Source: Halothiobacillus neapolitanus c2 | GTDB lineage: Bacteria > Pseudomonadota > Gammaproteobacteria > Halothiobacillales > Halothiobacillaceae | Direction of reading: 5' to 3' | Assembly: GCF_000024765.1 (NCBI RefSeq) | Contig: NC_013422.1 | Coordinates: forward strand, 2,297,501 to 2,361,500 | Length of the DNA stretch: 64,000 nucleotides | Position numbers and translations under genes: made by a program | The notes under the pieces: generated by a model | What the model was told of the DNA's origin: nothing | The model's input: only the letters and a program-made list of their open reading frames with translations | The model's database searches: none | Part shown: positions 50,573 through 59,937 of the stretch, piece after piece | Position numbering within the stretch: position 1 is the first letter of the stretch | Layout: every line of letters begins with the position of its first letter

Positions 50573-50914
50573 ATGTTTTTTATTTCCGACGCCCTGGCAG
50601 AAGCCGCACCGGCAGCCGCACAGCAGCCCAACATGATTGCAACCTTCCTGCCCTTGATCCTGATCTTCGGTGTGATGTACTTCCTGCTCATCCGCCCTCA
50701 AGTCAAGCGCCAGAAAGAGTTGAAAAAGCTGGTCGAGTCCATCGAAAAAGGCGATGAAATCATCACCAACGGTGGCTTACTGGGCCGGGTTATCAAAGTG
50801 ACCGACGCATTCCTGATCGTTGAAGTGGCCGATGGCATGACGATTGTGGTTCAGCGCGGTGCGGTGAGTTCCGTCATGCCCAAAGGCACGCTCAAGGACA
50901 CCCGCGAAGCCTGA
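50573..50914 (+). CDS. yajC: Preprotein translocase subunit YajC
   Basis: Small membrane protein that associates with SecDF and the SecYEG channel. One helix (IATFLPLILIFGVMYFLLIRPQVKRQKE, residues about 21-40) is followed by the conserved cytoplasmic domain KGDEIITNGGLLGRVIKV. The frame opens upstream at 50471, but the ATG at 50573 (AAGGA ten bases upstream) gives the standard 113-residue protein. Confidence 0.94.
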   Translation: MFFISDALAEAAPAAAQQPNMIATFLPLILIFGVMYFLLIRPQVKRQKELKKLVESIEKGDEIITNGGLLGRVIKVTDAFLIVEVADGMTIVVQRGAVSSVMPKGTLKDTREA

Positions 50915-50951
50915 TGCGTGGTGGCGCTCATACTGCGCTTCGCATGCCAAC

Positions 50952-51066
50952 ATCCGTAAATGGTTTTTACGGATTCTTTGGCGGGCATATTTCCCTGGAT
51001 TTCCCAGGGCTTATTTTCTGGGTTCATTCATGAAGAATGGGCCCTTGTTCGAGCCCCATCGGGGCT
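50952..51066 (+). promoter_or_regulatory. Three consecutive hairpins in the yajC-secD leader
   Basis: ATCCGTAAA pairs with TTTACGGAT (50952-50974), CCCTGG with CCAGGG (50993-51009, followed by TTATTTTC and so a possible attenuator or terminator), and AGCCCC with GGGGCT (51052-51066). All three stems are perfect. They lie in the 173 bases before secD and may tune secD-secF expression relative to yajC. Confidence 0.45.
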
Positions 51067-51087
51067 GATTCAATACAGGCGTTCACG

Positions 51088-52950
51088 ATGAATCGTTATC
51101 CGTGGTGGAAAAACCTGCTGATTATCCTGGTGCTTTTGCTGGGCATTTTCTTCGCATTACCCAATATATACGGTGAGAATCCGGCACTGCAAATTTCCAA
51201 GCGCAATGCCGTCATGGATCAGGCCGCCGTTGATAAGGCAGTGGCCGCACTCAAGGCCGCCAACATCCCCGTCAAAAGCGCCCGCCTCGAAGACAAGGAC
51301 GGCTTGATCCAGTTCACCTCCACAGATGCGCAGCTCAAAGCGGTCAATGTCGTGCGCGAAGCACTGGGTGAAAATTATCCGGTAGCACTAAACCTCGCCC
51401 CAGCAGCACCACGCTGGATGCAGAACCTAGGCGCCAAGCCAATGTATTTGGGGCTCGATTTGCGCGGTGGTGTGCACTTTTTGATGCAAATTGACATGCA
51501 GGCCGCCATCAAGACCGCGCTGGAGCGGCGGGTTGATGGCATGCGCGGCGACCTGCGTCAGGCAAACATCCGCTATGTGGCCGCCGATGTTGAAAATGGC
51601 GACGAAATCGCCCTGCGATTCCCGGACGCCGCGGCCCGCGATGCCGCACTCAAATCCATGGCTGGCAACTACCCCGAGCTGAAATTCAGTACCGATGAAC
51701 GCAACGGTCAGCCTTTCCTTACAGCCAAATTCACGGATGTCGGCGCCACCGCCGAGCGCAAGGCAGCCGTGGACCAGAACATCACCACTCTGCGCAATCG
51801 CGTCAACGAACTGGGGGTCGCCGAACCGCTGATTCAGCAGCAGGGCGATGACCGAATCGTGGTCGAACTGCCCGGCATTCAGGACACGGTTCGCGCCAAG
51901 GAGATCATTGGTGCTACCGCGACACTGGAATTCCGACTTGTCTCCGGTACACCGACTGATTGGGTCGATGCCGAGCAGAGTGGCCGCGTGCCGCCGGATG
52001 CGCGGCTCTATCACGAAAAAGATGGCCGACCAGTTCTGCTCAAGCGCCAGGTCATCGTGACCGGCGACCGCATTACGGGCGCTTCATCCGGCTTCGACCA
52101 ACGCTCGGGCTCACCGGCCGTATTCGTGAATCTGGATGGCCAAGGTGCGCGCCGAATGGCCGATATTACCGGTCAGAACATCGGCAAGCAGATGGGCGTG
52201 GTGTTCATCGAGCATCGTACCGAAACGAAGATAGTTGATGGCAAGCCAGTCAAAGACAAAAAGGTCATTCAGCAGGTGATCAACGTCGCCACCATTCAGG
52301 ATCAGCTCGCCAATCGTTTCCAGATTACGGGCCTCGACTCGCCAGAAGAAGCGCGCGACCTAGCTCTGCTGTTGCGGGCCGGTGCGCTGCGTGCGCCGAT
52401 GGATATCGTGGAAGAACGCACCGTAGGCCCAAGCTTGGGTGCGCAAAACATCCAGTCGGGCGTCAATGCGTCGATTTTGGGCTTCGCACTGGTCGCCGTA
52501 TTCATGCTGATTTACTACCGCGTGTTCGGCGTGACTGCAATCGTTGCCTTGGGTGTCAACCTGATCCTGATCGTCGCCGTGCTCTCGATGTTGCAGGCCA
52601 CGCTGACCTTGCCCGGTATTGCGGGGATGGTGCTGACGCTGGGTATCGCGGTGGATGCCAACGTGCTGATCAACGAGCGCATTCGTGAAGAACTGCGCAA
52701 CGGCCTAACGCCCCATGCCGCCATCAAGGCGGGGTATGAGCGCGCCTTCGCCACCATTATCGATTCGCACGTAACTACCCTGCTCGCCGCCATCGTGCTG
52801 TTTGCGCTGGGAGCGGGCGCGGTGAAGGGATTTGCCGTCACGTTGACAATCGGGATTCTGGCCTCGCTCTTTACCGCAATCATGGTCACGCGTGCACTGG
52901 TGAACCTGATTTACGGTCGCCGCGTACGTCTGAACAAGATATCTATTTAA
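51088..52950 (+). CDS. secD: Protein translocase subunit SecD
   Basis: Membrane protein that uses the proton gradient to pull secreted proteins across the membrane. There is an N-terminal helix (NLLIILVLLLGIFFALPNIYG), a large periplasmic head including LGLDLRGGVHFLMQID, and a C-terminal five-helix RND-like part with GLDSPEEARDLALLLRAGALRAP and AGMVLTLGIAVDANVLINERIREEL. The ATG at 51088 yields 620 residues, normal for the family; an upstream extension to 51037 is unlikely. It is followed 24 bases later by secF. Confidence 0.96.
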   Translation: MNRYPWWKNLLIILVLLLGIFFALPNIYGENPALQISKRNAVMDQAAVDKAVAALKAANIPVKSARLEDKDGLIQFTSTDAQLKAVNVVREALGENYPVALNLAPAAPRWMQNLGAKPMYLGLDLRGGVHFLMQIDMQAAIKTALERRVDGMRGDLRQANIRYVAADVENGDEIALRFPDAAARDAALKSMAGNYPELKFSTDERNGQPFLTAKFTDVGATAERKAAVDQNITTLRNRVNELGVAEPLIQQQGDDRIVVELPGIQDTVRAKEIIGATATLEFRLVSGTPTDWVDAEQSGRVPPDARLYHEKDGRPVLLKRQVIVTGDRITGASSGFDQRSGSPAVFVNLDGQGARRMADITGQNIGKQMGVVFIEHRTETKIVDGKPVKDKKVIQQVINVATIQDQLANRFQITGLDSPEEARDLALLLRAGALRAPMDIVEERTVGPSLGAQNIQSGVNASILGFALVAVFMLIYYRVFGVTAIVALGVNLILIVAVLSMLQATLTLPGIAGMVLTLGIAVDANVLINERIREELRNGLTPHAAIKAGYERAFATIIDSHVTTLLAAIVLFALGAGAVKGFAVTLTIGILASLFTAIMVTRALVNLIYGRRVRLNKISI

Positions 52951-52974
52951 TGGCCTTCAAATACGAGAACAGTG

Positions 52975-53913
52975 ATGTTTAACCTATTTCCCTACAACGC
53001 CAAGTTCGATTTTTTCGGCAAGCGCAAATATGCCTACATCATCTCAGCGCTCCTGTTGATTGCCGCTATCGTGTCGCTCTCGACGCGCGGCATTAATCTG
53101 GGGCTGGATTTCACCGGTGGCGTTGTGCTCGAAGTCGGCTACGCTAAAGCGGCTGATCTGGATGCCATCCGCGATGACCTGAAGCAAAACAAGTTCAAGG
53201 AAGCCGTGGTGCAATACTTCGGCTCCAGCGAAACCGTGATGATTCGCCTGCCGCCCGCCAAGGGCCAGAACCAGAACCAGTTGGCCGATCAGGTGCTGTC
53301 CGTCCTCAAGAAACAGGACGATAGCGCCACCATGCGCCGCGTGGAGTTTGTCGGCCCGGCCGTGGGCAAGGAGCTGTTCAATTCCGGCGGACTGGCCATG
53401 ATCGTGGTATTGAGCGGTTTGCTGATTTTCGTCAGCCTGCGCTACCAGCTCAAAATGGCGACCGGGGCAGTGCTGACCTTGAGCCACGATTTGATCATGG
53501 TGTTTGGCTTTATCAGCGTCACCGGCATCGAGTTCAATCTCACCGTACTGGCCGCCTACTTGGCGCTTGCCGGTTACTCGATCAACGACATGATCGTGGT
53601 GTTCGACCGGATGCGGGAAAATTTCCGCAAAATCCGCAAAGGATCCGAGATCGAAATCATGAATGCCTCGGTCAATCAGACCATGTCACGGACCGTGATT
53701 ACGGCCACGACAACCTTCTTGTCCGTGCTCGCGCTGTATGTCTTCGGTGGCGAGGCCCTGCGCGGTTTTTCAGAAACCTTGCTGGTCGGCATTGTGCTCG
53801 GCACCTTCTCCTCGATCTATGTCGCCTCCAGCCTGTCGCTTGATCTCGGCCTCAAGCGCAAGGATCTCCTCAAGCTGACCGACAAGGAAAAGCTGGTTGA
53901 TACCGCACCCTGA
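52975..53913 (+). CDS. secF: Protein translocase subunit SecF
   Basis: Partner of SecD. Six helices with a periplasmic domain after the first: GINLGLDFTGGVVLEVGY (the DFTGG motif), KELFNSGGLAMIVVLSGLLIFVSLRY, LAGYSINDMIVVFDRMREN, and the ending with TTFLSVLALYVFGGEALRGFSETLLVGIVLGTFSSIYVASSL. The ATG at 52975 is preferred over the GTG at 52972; protein length is 312 residues. A strong bidirectional terminator follows. Confidence 0.96.
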   Translation: MFNLFPYNAKFDFFGKRKYAYIISALLLIAAIVSLSTRGINLGLDFTGGVVLEVGYAKAADLDAIRDDLKQNKFKEAVVQYFGSSETVMIRLPPAKGQNQNQLADQVLSVLKKQDDSATMRRVEFVGPAVGKELFNSGGLAMIVVLSGLLIFVSLRYQLKMATGAVLTLSHDLIMVFGFISVTGIEFNLTVLAAYLALAGYSINDMIVVFDRMRENFRKIRKGSEIEIMNASVNQTMSRTVITATTTFLSVLALYVFGGEALRGFSETLLVGIVLGTFSSIYVASSLSLDLGLKRKDLLKLTDKEKLVDTAP

Positions 53914-53930
53914 GCTTGAATCGAACCAAT

Positions 53931-53960
53931 AAAAAAGCCAGGCAACTGCCTGGCTTTTTT
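53931..53960. terminator. Bidirectional terminator shared by secF and suhB
   Basis: AAAAAAGCCAGGC and GCCTGGCTTTTTT form a perfect stem around a four-base loop. It serves both convergent genes, 17 bases after secF and about 40 bases after suhB. Confidence 0.93.
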
Positions 53961-54000
53961 CATGCCGACCACTAATCAAAGTGGAAAGCGTTGCACCATG

Positions 54001-54792
54001 TCAGAGCAGACTTTGAGAAATCGCCTTCAGCATGGCGTGGGTGATCTTCGGATTGGCTGCGATCAGATTACCGCTGGTCATGAACTCCTCTTTACCTGAG
54101 AAATCCACCACGACACCACCGGACTCGCGCACCATCAGCACGCCCGCGGCAATATCCCATGGCTGCAAACCAAATTCCCAATAACCGTCCAAACGGCCTG
54201 CGGCCACATAAGCCAAATCAAGCGCGGCAGAGCCGGCACGGCGAATCCCGGCTAAAGGGCCATGCAATGCACGGAAGGTTTTGAGATAAGCGTCCAAGTC
54301 CTGCTCGGGGCGGAAGGGAAACCCGGTTCCCAACAGCGCACCTTCGAGGTTACGCAGCCCAGCAACCCGGATACGCCGGTTATTCAGAAACGCACCGCCA
54401 CCGCGTTCGGCCGTATATAACTCTTGGTTGCTGGGATTGTAAATCACGCCGAGTTCAATGCGGCCCTGATACTCCAAGGCGATCGAAACCGAATAGTGCG
54501 GCAAGCCATGCAGGAAATTGGTCGTGCCATCCAGCGGATCGATGATCCAGCGATAGGCGCTCTCCGTCTGACCGGAATCGCCCGATTCCTCGCCGAGGAA
54601 CTGGTGGTCGGGATAAGCGCGTTTGAGGATGTCGATAATCGCGTGTTCCGCTTGACGATCAACCTCACTCACGAAATCGTTGCGTTGCTTGCTCTCGATG
54701 GTGAGATCGGCAACATGATCGGTAGCGCGGGAAATCACGGTTCCAGCAGCGCGAGCGGCACGCACCGCCATAGTCAGCATAGGATGGGGCAT
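54001..54792 (-). CDS. suhB: Inositol-1-monophosphatase family protein (SuhB)
   Basis: Magnesium-dependent, lithium-sensitive phosphatase fold; in Gammaproteobacteria SuhB also acts in rRNA antitermination. Metal site motifs are FLGEESGD, WIIDPLDGTTNFLHG and LQPWDIAAGVLMVRESGG, with FVSEVDRQAE near the N terminus. Length is 263 residues. It diverges from trmJ, a common arrangement, and shares a terminator with secF. Confidence 0.94.
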   Translation of the reverse strand: MPHPMLTMAVRAARAAGTVISRATDHVADLTIESKQRNDFVSEVDRQAEHAIIDILKRAYPDHQFLGEESGDSGQTESAYRWIIDPLDGTTNFLHGLPHYSVSIALEYQGRIELGVIYNPSNQELYTAERGGGAFLNNRRIRVAGLRNLEGALLGTGFPFRPEQDLDAYLKTFRALHGPLAGIRRAGSAALDLAYVAAGRLDGYWEFGLQPWDIAAGVLMVRESGGVVVDFSGKEEFMTSGNLIAANPKITHAMLKAISQSLL

Positions 54793-54900
54793 AATGTTCA
54801 GTCAGTTCGATGAAAGTGAGCTGCCCGAGCAGCAGCGGAAAATTCAGAACTGCGCATTATACCCGTGAATTGAGACACACTTCGGAAAAATTATCGACCC

Positions 54901-55716
54901 ATGACGCCACCGTCCGTTATTCATCGCCCCGATTCGCCAGACGTGCATGCCGACCGCATTCAAATCGTCTTGTGTGGCACTTCACATACGGGCAACCTCG
55001 GTGCTGTCGCCCGCGCCATGAAAAATATGGGCCTTCACCGGCTGGTTCTGGTTTCGCCCAAAACGGCCATCGATGACCAGGCACTGGCCACGGCAAAACA
55101 CGCCGCAGACATCCTGAACACAGCCAGACAAGTGGACAACCTACCCGACGCACTCGCCGATTCGGTTGAAGTCTGGGCGACGACTGCACGCCCGCGTGAC
55201 TTGCATCTGCCCGTCATGTCGGCCCGCGACGCCGCCGAAACCATCGCAGCCAGCCCATCGACCGGAGTGATCAGCATTGTATTCGGGGCCGAGCGCACGG
55301 GGCTCACCAATCAGGAAATCTCATGGGCGCAACGGATCATAGAAATACCCGCCAACCCGGACTACCCTGTATTGAACCTCGGGCAAGCCGTTCAGATTGT
55401 CGCCTACGAGTGGCGCATGGCGCATGGAACGGCCAGAAGCGCACCCCAACCCAATATCGACAGTACCGAGCTGGCCACAACGGCACAATGGGCCGCATTC
55501 GAAAAACGGTTGACCGAACAACTCGACCGAACATCCTTCTTTCATCGCACCGGCAGCGCTGAAAAGGATATTGCAGCCAATCGGGAGCGGCTGATGGCTC
55601 GCCTGCGCGTGCTCTGCCGCCGGGCAAATCCGACCCGTAACGAGCTGGCCGTGATGCAGGGCATAGTGCGTGCCCTGACTGAGTCGACGGCAACCCAATC
55701 TGGAGCGAATACATGA
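54901..55716 (+). CDS. trmJ: tRNA (cytidine/uridine-2'-O-)-methyltransferase TrmJ
   Basis: SPOUT-family enzyme that 2'-O-methylates residue 32 of several tRNAs. The knot-fold motifs are [34 protein letters not shown] and [17 protein letters not shown], with the TrmJ-type C-terminal helices ([14 protein letters not shown] and [20 protein letters not shown]). Length is 271 residues. It overlaps cysE as ATGA. In E. coli trmJ precedes iscR; here cysE lies between them. Confidence 0.93.
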   Translation: MTPPSVIHRPDSPDVHADRIQIVLCGTSHTGNLGAVARAMKNMGLHRLVLVSPKTAIDDQALATAKHAADILNTARQVDNLPDALADSVEVWATTARPRDLHLPVMSARDAAETIAASPSTGVISIVFGAERTGLTNQEISWAQRIIEIPANPDYPVLNLGQAVQIVAYEWRMAHGTARSAPQPNIDSTELATTAQWAAFEKRLTEQLDRTSFFHRTGSAEKDIAANRERLMARLRVLCRRANPTRNELAVMQGIVRALTESTATQSGANT

Positions 55717-56555
55717 CACTCTGGCAGCGCCTTCGTGAGGACATCGACAGCGTCTTCGAGCGCGATCCGGCCGCGCGCAGCCGTTGGGAAATCGCACTCA
55801 GCTACCCTGGCATCCAGGCAATCTGGTGGCACCGATTGGCGCATCGACTCTGGAATTGGCGACTTTGCCTGTTGGCGCGGATCGTCGCCAACACAGCGCG
55901 CTGGCTGACCGGCATTGAAATCCACCCCGCGGCCAAGATCGGTCGGCGGTTTTTCATCGACCACGGCATGGGCGTCGTCATTGGTGAAACCGCTGAGGTT
56001 GGCGATGACTGCACCTTGTATCACGGCGTAACGCTGGGCGGCACACAATGGGAAGCCGGTAAACGCCATCCGACGCTCGGCAACGGCGTGGTTGTCGGGG
56101 CGGGCGCCAAGGTGCTCGGCCCCATCACCTTGGGCGATGGCGTGCGTGTCGGCAGCAATGCCGTGCTGCTTAAAGATGCACCGGCGGGCGCGACGCTTGT
56201 CGGCATTCCAGCCCGCATCGTCGGCCAACGTCCCAAAATAAGCGAACAGCAGGCGCGCATCGCCGAACGCCTGGGATTCGATGCCTATGGTGTGGCGCAT
56301 GACATGCCCGACCCGGTGGCCGAAGTCATCGACCGGCTGCTCAGCCATGTGCAAGCCGCGGACGAACGCGCCAATCTTCTTGCCGGTCGCATTCGCGAAT
56401 TACAAATGCATGTCGGCATACAAACAGATGGCTCCGCAACCGCTGAAGAGCCCCCCTTACCCAGCCTGGCGGGATGCCATTTGACTGACGGAACCGGAGC
56501 CATCGGTTGCCCACCCGCCACGGATGAAGAACCGCTGCCACAAAAGCCGAAATAA
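55713..56555 (+). CDS. cysE: Serine O-acetyltransferase
   Basis: First step of cysteine synthesis. The N-terminal helical part ([18 protein letters not shown]) is followed by left-handed hexapeptide repeats from about residue 70, with the catalytic His/Asp in [19 protein letters not shown], the loop [15 protein letters not shown] and GIPARIV. The C terminus is extended by about 60 residues beyond the classical short form, including a helix and a Pro-rich tail. It is coupled to trmJ by an ATGA overlap. Cysteine supply near iscR may be functionally connected, since cysteine is the sulfur donor for Fe-S clusters. Confidence 0.93.
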   Translation: MTLWQRLREDIDSVFERDPAARSRWEIALSYPGIQAIWWHRLAHRLWNWRLCLLARIVANTARWLTGIEIHPAAKIGRRFFIDHGMGVVIGETAEVGDDCTLYHGVTLGGTQWEAGKRHPTLGNGVVVGAGAKVLGPITLGDGVRVGSNAVLLKDAPAGATLVGIPARIVGQRPKISEQQARIAERLGFDAYGVAHDMPDPVAEVIDRLLSHVQAADERANLLAGRIRELQMHVGIQTDGSATAEEPPLPSLAGCHLTDGTGAIGCPPATDEEPLPQKPK

Positions 56556-56688
56556 GTGCCCTGAATGCGAACTCATCCCCATCGATAGGGATCAGCAGCA
56601 TCGGCAACCGCAATCAGTGTTATTTGTTGCTTGTGTTCGCGGACGACTTAACCAAGAATCAATCTTGAGAATTACCGGATTTACCGAT

Positions 56689-56716
56689 CCTTGCGATCTT
56701 GGCCTTGCGATCTTGG
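56689..56716. repeat. 14-bp tandem duplication upstream of iscR
   Basis: ccttgcgatcttgg occurs twice without a gap (56689-56702 and 56703-56716) in the 282-base gap between cysE and iscR. Confidence 0.9.
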
Positions 56717-56758
56717 GCAGACGGACCGCAAGACCCGAGCGCAGAACTCAAGCATGAA

Positions 56759-56797
56759 CCTTGGCATAAAACCTTGGCATAAAACCTTGGCATAAAA
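56759..56797. repeat. 13-bp unit in three tandem copies upstream of iscR
   Basis: ccttggcataaaa is repeated three times without gaps (56759-56771, 56772-56784, 56785-56797), ending 40 bases before the iscR ATG and so within or next to its promoter. It has no spacers and is not a CRISPR array. Confidence 0.92.
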
Positions 56798-56837
56798 TCC
56801 AGGTATTAAGCCTGAGCGCAACACATAGGACAAAAAC

Positions 56838-57341
56838 ATGAGACTCACCACCAAAGGCCGCTACGCAGTCACTGCCATGCTCGATCTGGCACTGCACGAT
56901 CACGGCGACCCCACGGCACTGGCAGACATCGCAGACCGCCAAGAGCTTTCACTCTCGTACCTTGAGCAACTGTTCGCGCAATTACGCCGCGCAGGGCTGG
57001 TCAAAAGTGTGCGCGGACCCGGTGGCGGCTATCAACTCACGCGCCCTTCAACCGAAATCAACGTGGCAGAAATCGTCATCGCAGTGGATGAAGATGTCGA
57101 CGTCACCCGTTGTTCGGGCCGCGGCGATTGCCAGAACGGCCACAAATGCCTGTCGCACGATTTGTGGATGGGCCTGTCTGAACAGATTCGCAGCTTTTTG
57201 ACCGGCATCCATCTCGCCGACCTCCTCAACAACCCCGAACTGATCGGCGTCGCCATGCAGCAGGATCGCGCACTGCATGAATCGAGAGAACGTGAAGGCG
57301 CGAGATACCTTCGCGGTGCGGGCATACGCCACAAGGGTTAA
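56838..57341 (+). CDS. iscR: Fe-S cluster regulator IscR (Rrf2 family)
   Basis: Transcription factor that senses Fe-S status through its own [2Fe-2S] cluster. The winged helix ([19 protein letters not shown] and [29 protein letters not shown]) is standard. The cluster ligands are Cys92, Cys98, Cys104 and His107 ([16 protein letters not shown]), the same spacing and numbering as E. coli IscR, so it should be functional. In most Gammaproteobacteria iscS, iscU, iscA, hscB, hscA and fdx follow; here the next gene is ndk. It probably regulates Fe-S genes elsewhere. Tandem repeats fill its upstream region. Confidence 0.93.
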   Translation: MRLTTKGRYAVTAMLDLALHDHGDPTALADIADRQELSLSYLEQLFAQLRRAGLVKSVRGPGGGYQLTRPSTEINVAEIVIAVDEDVDVTRCSGRGDCQNGHKCLSHDLWMGLSEQIRSFLTGIHLADLLNNPELIGVAMQQDRALHESREREGARYLRGAGIRHKG

Positions 57342-57364
57342 CCCGCAGCCTTGCTTTTTATTTT
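57332..57364 (+). terminator. Candidate terminator after iscR
   Basis: CAAGG and CCTTG pair around a 12-base loop that contains the iscR stop, followed by CTTTTTATTTT. The stem is short. The next segment, GACTGGG with CCCAGTC at 57365-57384, is a perfect seven-pair inverted repeat before ndk. Confidence 0.4.
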
Positions 57365-57477
57365 GACTGGGTTCCCGCCCAGTCATGGATTGTTGCCGCG
57401 CAAGGCGGTAAACTCTTGCCTCCTTGATTTTCTGTCATTTTTTCCCTTTAACTCGAAACTTCCCCAGGAGAAACCTT

Positions 57478-57906
57478 GTGGCCGTAGAACGCACCCTCTC
57501 GATTATCAAACCCGATGCCGTCGCTAAAAATGTGATCGGCAAAATCATCAGCCGCTTCGAAGACGCCGGCTTGGCTGTCGTCGCTGGCCGCATGATGCAA
57601 CTTTCCCGCGAGCAGGCAGAAGGCTTCTACGCGGTTCACCGCGAGCGTCCGTTCTTCGGCGAACTGGTCAGTTTCATGATTTCCGGCCCGGTATTCGTAC
57701 AGGTTCTCGAAGGCGATAACGCCATTGCCAAGAACCGCGACCTGATGGGCGCGACCGATCCCAAGAAAGCAGACCCGGGTACGATCCGTGCCGATTTTGC
57801 CGACTCCATCGATGCAAATGCCGTTCATGGCTCAGACAGTGCCGAGAATGCCGCGATCGAAATTGACTACTTCTTCAAGCCTGAAGAAGTCACCGTACGT
57901 CGTTAA
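57478..57906 (+). CDS. ndk: Nucleoside diphosphate kinase
   Basis: Balances nucleoside triphosphate pools. The start is GTG at 57478, with AGGAGA six bases upstream; the encoded N terminus [15 protein letters not shown] is the family signature. The phosphorylated histidine lies in [12 protein letters not shown] (near residue 117). The length of 142 residues is exact for the bacterial enzyme. It begins the conserved run ndk-rlmN-pilF-rodZ-ispG-hisS-yfgM. Confidence 0.97.
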   Translation: MAVERTLSIIKPDAVAKNVIGKIISRFEDAGLAVVAGRMMQLSREQAEGFYAVHRERPFFGELVSFMISGPVFVQVLEGDNAIAKNRDLMGATDPKKADPGTIRADFADSIDANAVHGSDSAENAAIEIDYFFKPEEVTVRR

Positions 57907-57928
57907 TCGCGAACCGGACGAGCTACCC

Positions 57929-59107
57929 GTGTCTACCATCCCCACATCGACCGATTTGAACGCGACTGCGGCCAAGCCGGATCGAGGCAACAAAATCAAT
58001 TTGCTTGGGCTAACACCTCAGCAATTGAAGGACTGGTTTGTCGAACTGGGCGAAAAACCCTTTCGCGCCACCCAGCTCCTCAAGTGGGTGCACCAGCGGC
58101 GGGTAGACAGCTTTGACGATATGACGGATCTGGCCAAGAGCCTGCGCGATAAGCTCAGGGATCTGGCCTGCATCCGCGCACCGGCCATTCGCCTCGATCA
58201 ACAGTCGAGCGATGGCACGCGTAAATTTTTGCTTGAACTGGATGGCGGCGGCTCCGTCGAGATGGTGTACATCCCGGAAGACGACCGCGCCACCCTATGT
58301 ATTTCTTCACAGGTCGGCTGTTCGCTGGCCTGCACGTTCTGCTCCACGGGCCGACAAGGATTCAACCGCAATCTTACTACGGCTGAAATTGTCGGCCAGC
58401 TTTGGTTGGCGGAACGAATGATCGACCGCGCGGTCAACCACAATCGCGCGATCAGTAATGTCGTCTTCATGGGCATGGGCGAGCCACTGCTCAACTTCGA
58501 ATCGGTGGTTGATGCCGCCACGATCATGCTCGACGACAATGCCTATGGCTTGTCGCGGCGACGTGTGACGATCTCCACTTCGGGCATTATCCCGGCGATT
58601 GATCGGCTGGCCGAACGCCTGCCGGTGGCATTGGCGATTTCGCTGCATGCGCCGAATGACGCGCTGCGCGATGTCCTGGTGCCGATCAACCAGAAATACC
58701 CGCTCGATGATCTGATGGCCGCCTGCGATCGGTATGCCAAGGTCGTGCCGCACGGCGCCATCATTTATGAATACGTGATGCTCGAAGGCGTGAACGATGA
58801 ACCGGTGCATGCAGAAGAGATGATCCGTTTGCTGGCACCGCGCAAGGATGCCGTCAAGGTAAACCTGATTCCCTTCAACCCGTTTCCGAGTTCGGGGTAT
58901 AAGCGCTCATCGCGTAATCGCATCGAACGGTTCCGCGCCACGCTGAAGGCGGCAGGCATCAACACCGTGCCCCGCAAGACGCGCGGCGACGACATTGATG
59001 CGGCCTGCGGCCAACTGGTCGGAGAATTTGAAGATAAGGCGCGGCGCCAGGAGCGGCTCGCGCACATGGGTCTGGAACAGATCAGGGTCACCTCGGAGAA
59101 TCATTGA
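57929..59107 (+). CDS. rlmN: Dual-specificity 23S rRNA/tRNA (adenine-C2) methyltransferase RlmN
   Basis: Radical SAM enzyme that methylates A2503 of 23S rRNA and A37 of tRNA. The cluster motif [11 protein letters not shown] holds the three cysteines; the mechanistic C-terminal cysteine is in DIDAACGQL. Other signatures are [28 protein letters not shown] and [15 protein letters not shown]. The start is taken as GTG at 57929 with GGACGAG upstream; the frame extends into ndk but the extension has no family support. Length is 392 residues. It overlaps the pilF start by one base. Confidence 0.96.
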   Translation: MSTIPTSTDLNATAAKPDRGNKINLLGLTPQQLKDWFVELGEKPFRATQLLKWVHQRRVDSFDDMTDLAKSLRDKLRDLACIRAPAIRLDQQSSDGTRKFLLELDGGGSVEMVYIPEDDRATLCISSQVGCSLACTFCSTGRQGFNRNLTTAEIVGQLWLAERMIDRAVNHNRAISNVVFMGMGEPLLNFESVVDAATIMLDDNAYGLSRRRVTISTSGIIPAIDRLAERLPVALAISLHAPNDALRDVLVPINQKYPLDDLMAACDRYAKVVPHGAIIYEYVMLEGVNDEPVHAEEMIRLLAPRKDAVKVNLIPFNPFPSSGYKRSSRNRIERFRATLKAAGINTVPRKTRGDDIDAACGQLVGEFEDKARRQERLAHMGLEQIRVTSENH

Positions 59108-59937
59108 TGAATCAGCGTATGCCCACCCTTAGCCCTCGCCTATCCTTTGGACCATTGTCCAGCATCCTGCGCGCCGCACTGGTGGCAACGACCATCGCCC
59201 TGCTCGGCGGCTGTGCCAACATGGCCAACACGCCGCCGAGCAGTGGCGGCCTGTCGTCCAATCCGACGGACAATCAGCGCGCCGCCCAGATCAACACTCA
59301 ACTTGGCGTCGGCTACATGAACGAAGGACACATGGATGTCGCGGTAGAGAAAATCAAGAAAGCGATTTACTACGACAATGACTTCGCACCGGCGCATCAT
59401 GCCTATGCGCTCATGCTTGATCGCCTGGGCGAGAAAGAAAAAGCCGCCAGAGAGTTCGAAAAAGCCTACTCGCTCGATTCGAACAATTCCGATCTCGACA
59501 ACAACTACGGCACATTTCTCTGCGGACAGAAGGAATATACCAAGGCCCAGTCTCTGTTCGCCCGCGCCTACGGCGACCCACTCTACAAGACGCCGGAATT
59601 CGCGCTGACCAACTCAGGCGTCTGCTACGAGTCCGAAGGCAAGCCGGATCAAGCCATCAGCCAGTATGACGCAGCGATCGTCAAACAACCGGGATATGGC
59701 CCTGCACTGATCGGCAAAGCGCGCGTTTATTACGCCGAGAAAAAATACGCTGAGGCGGCCAATGCAATGAAAGCGTTTGAGGCCAACAACCGCAATACGC
59801 CCGATACACTGCAACTGGCGATCCGGATTGACCGCGCCACTGGCGATCAGTCTGCCCTCGCAAACCACGTCCTGATTCTTAAAGGCCGTTTCCCTGAATC
59901 GGCGGCTGCAAAATGGTACGACAGCGGAGCGAAGTAA
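59107..59937 (+). CDS. pilF: Type IV pilus biogenesis lipoprotein PilF (PilW), TPR
   Basis: Outer-membrane lipoprotein whose tetratricopeptide repeats help the PilQ secretin localise and assemble. A signal with lipobox LGGC (Cys near residue 37) is followed by TPR units (AAQINTQLGVGYMNEGHMDVAVEKIKKAIYYDNDF, and onward) over about 200 residues. The ATG at 59107 has CGGAG eight bases upstream. Its position between rlmN and rodZ is conserved. No other pilus genes lie in the window. Confidence 0.9.
   Translation: MNQRMPTLSPRLSFGPLSSILRAALVATTIALLGGCANMANTPPSSGGLSSNPTDNQRAAQINTQLGVGYMNEGHMDVAVEKIKKAIYYDNDFAPAHHAYALMLDRLGEKEKAAREFEKAYSLDSNNSDLDNNYGTFLCGQKEYTKAQSLFARAYGDPLYKTPEFALTNSGVCYESEGKPDQAISQYDAAIVKQPGYGPALIGKARVYYAEKKYAEAANAMKAFEANNRNTPDTLQLAIRIDRATGDQSALANHVLILKGRFPESAAAKWYDSGAK

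Noticed and set aside
56759-56797. CRISPR-like repeat array
   Set aside because: The 13-bp copies are directly adjacent with no spacers, and no cas genes are present.
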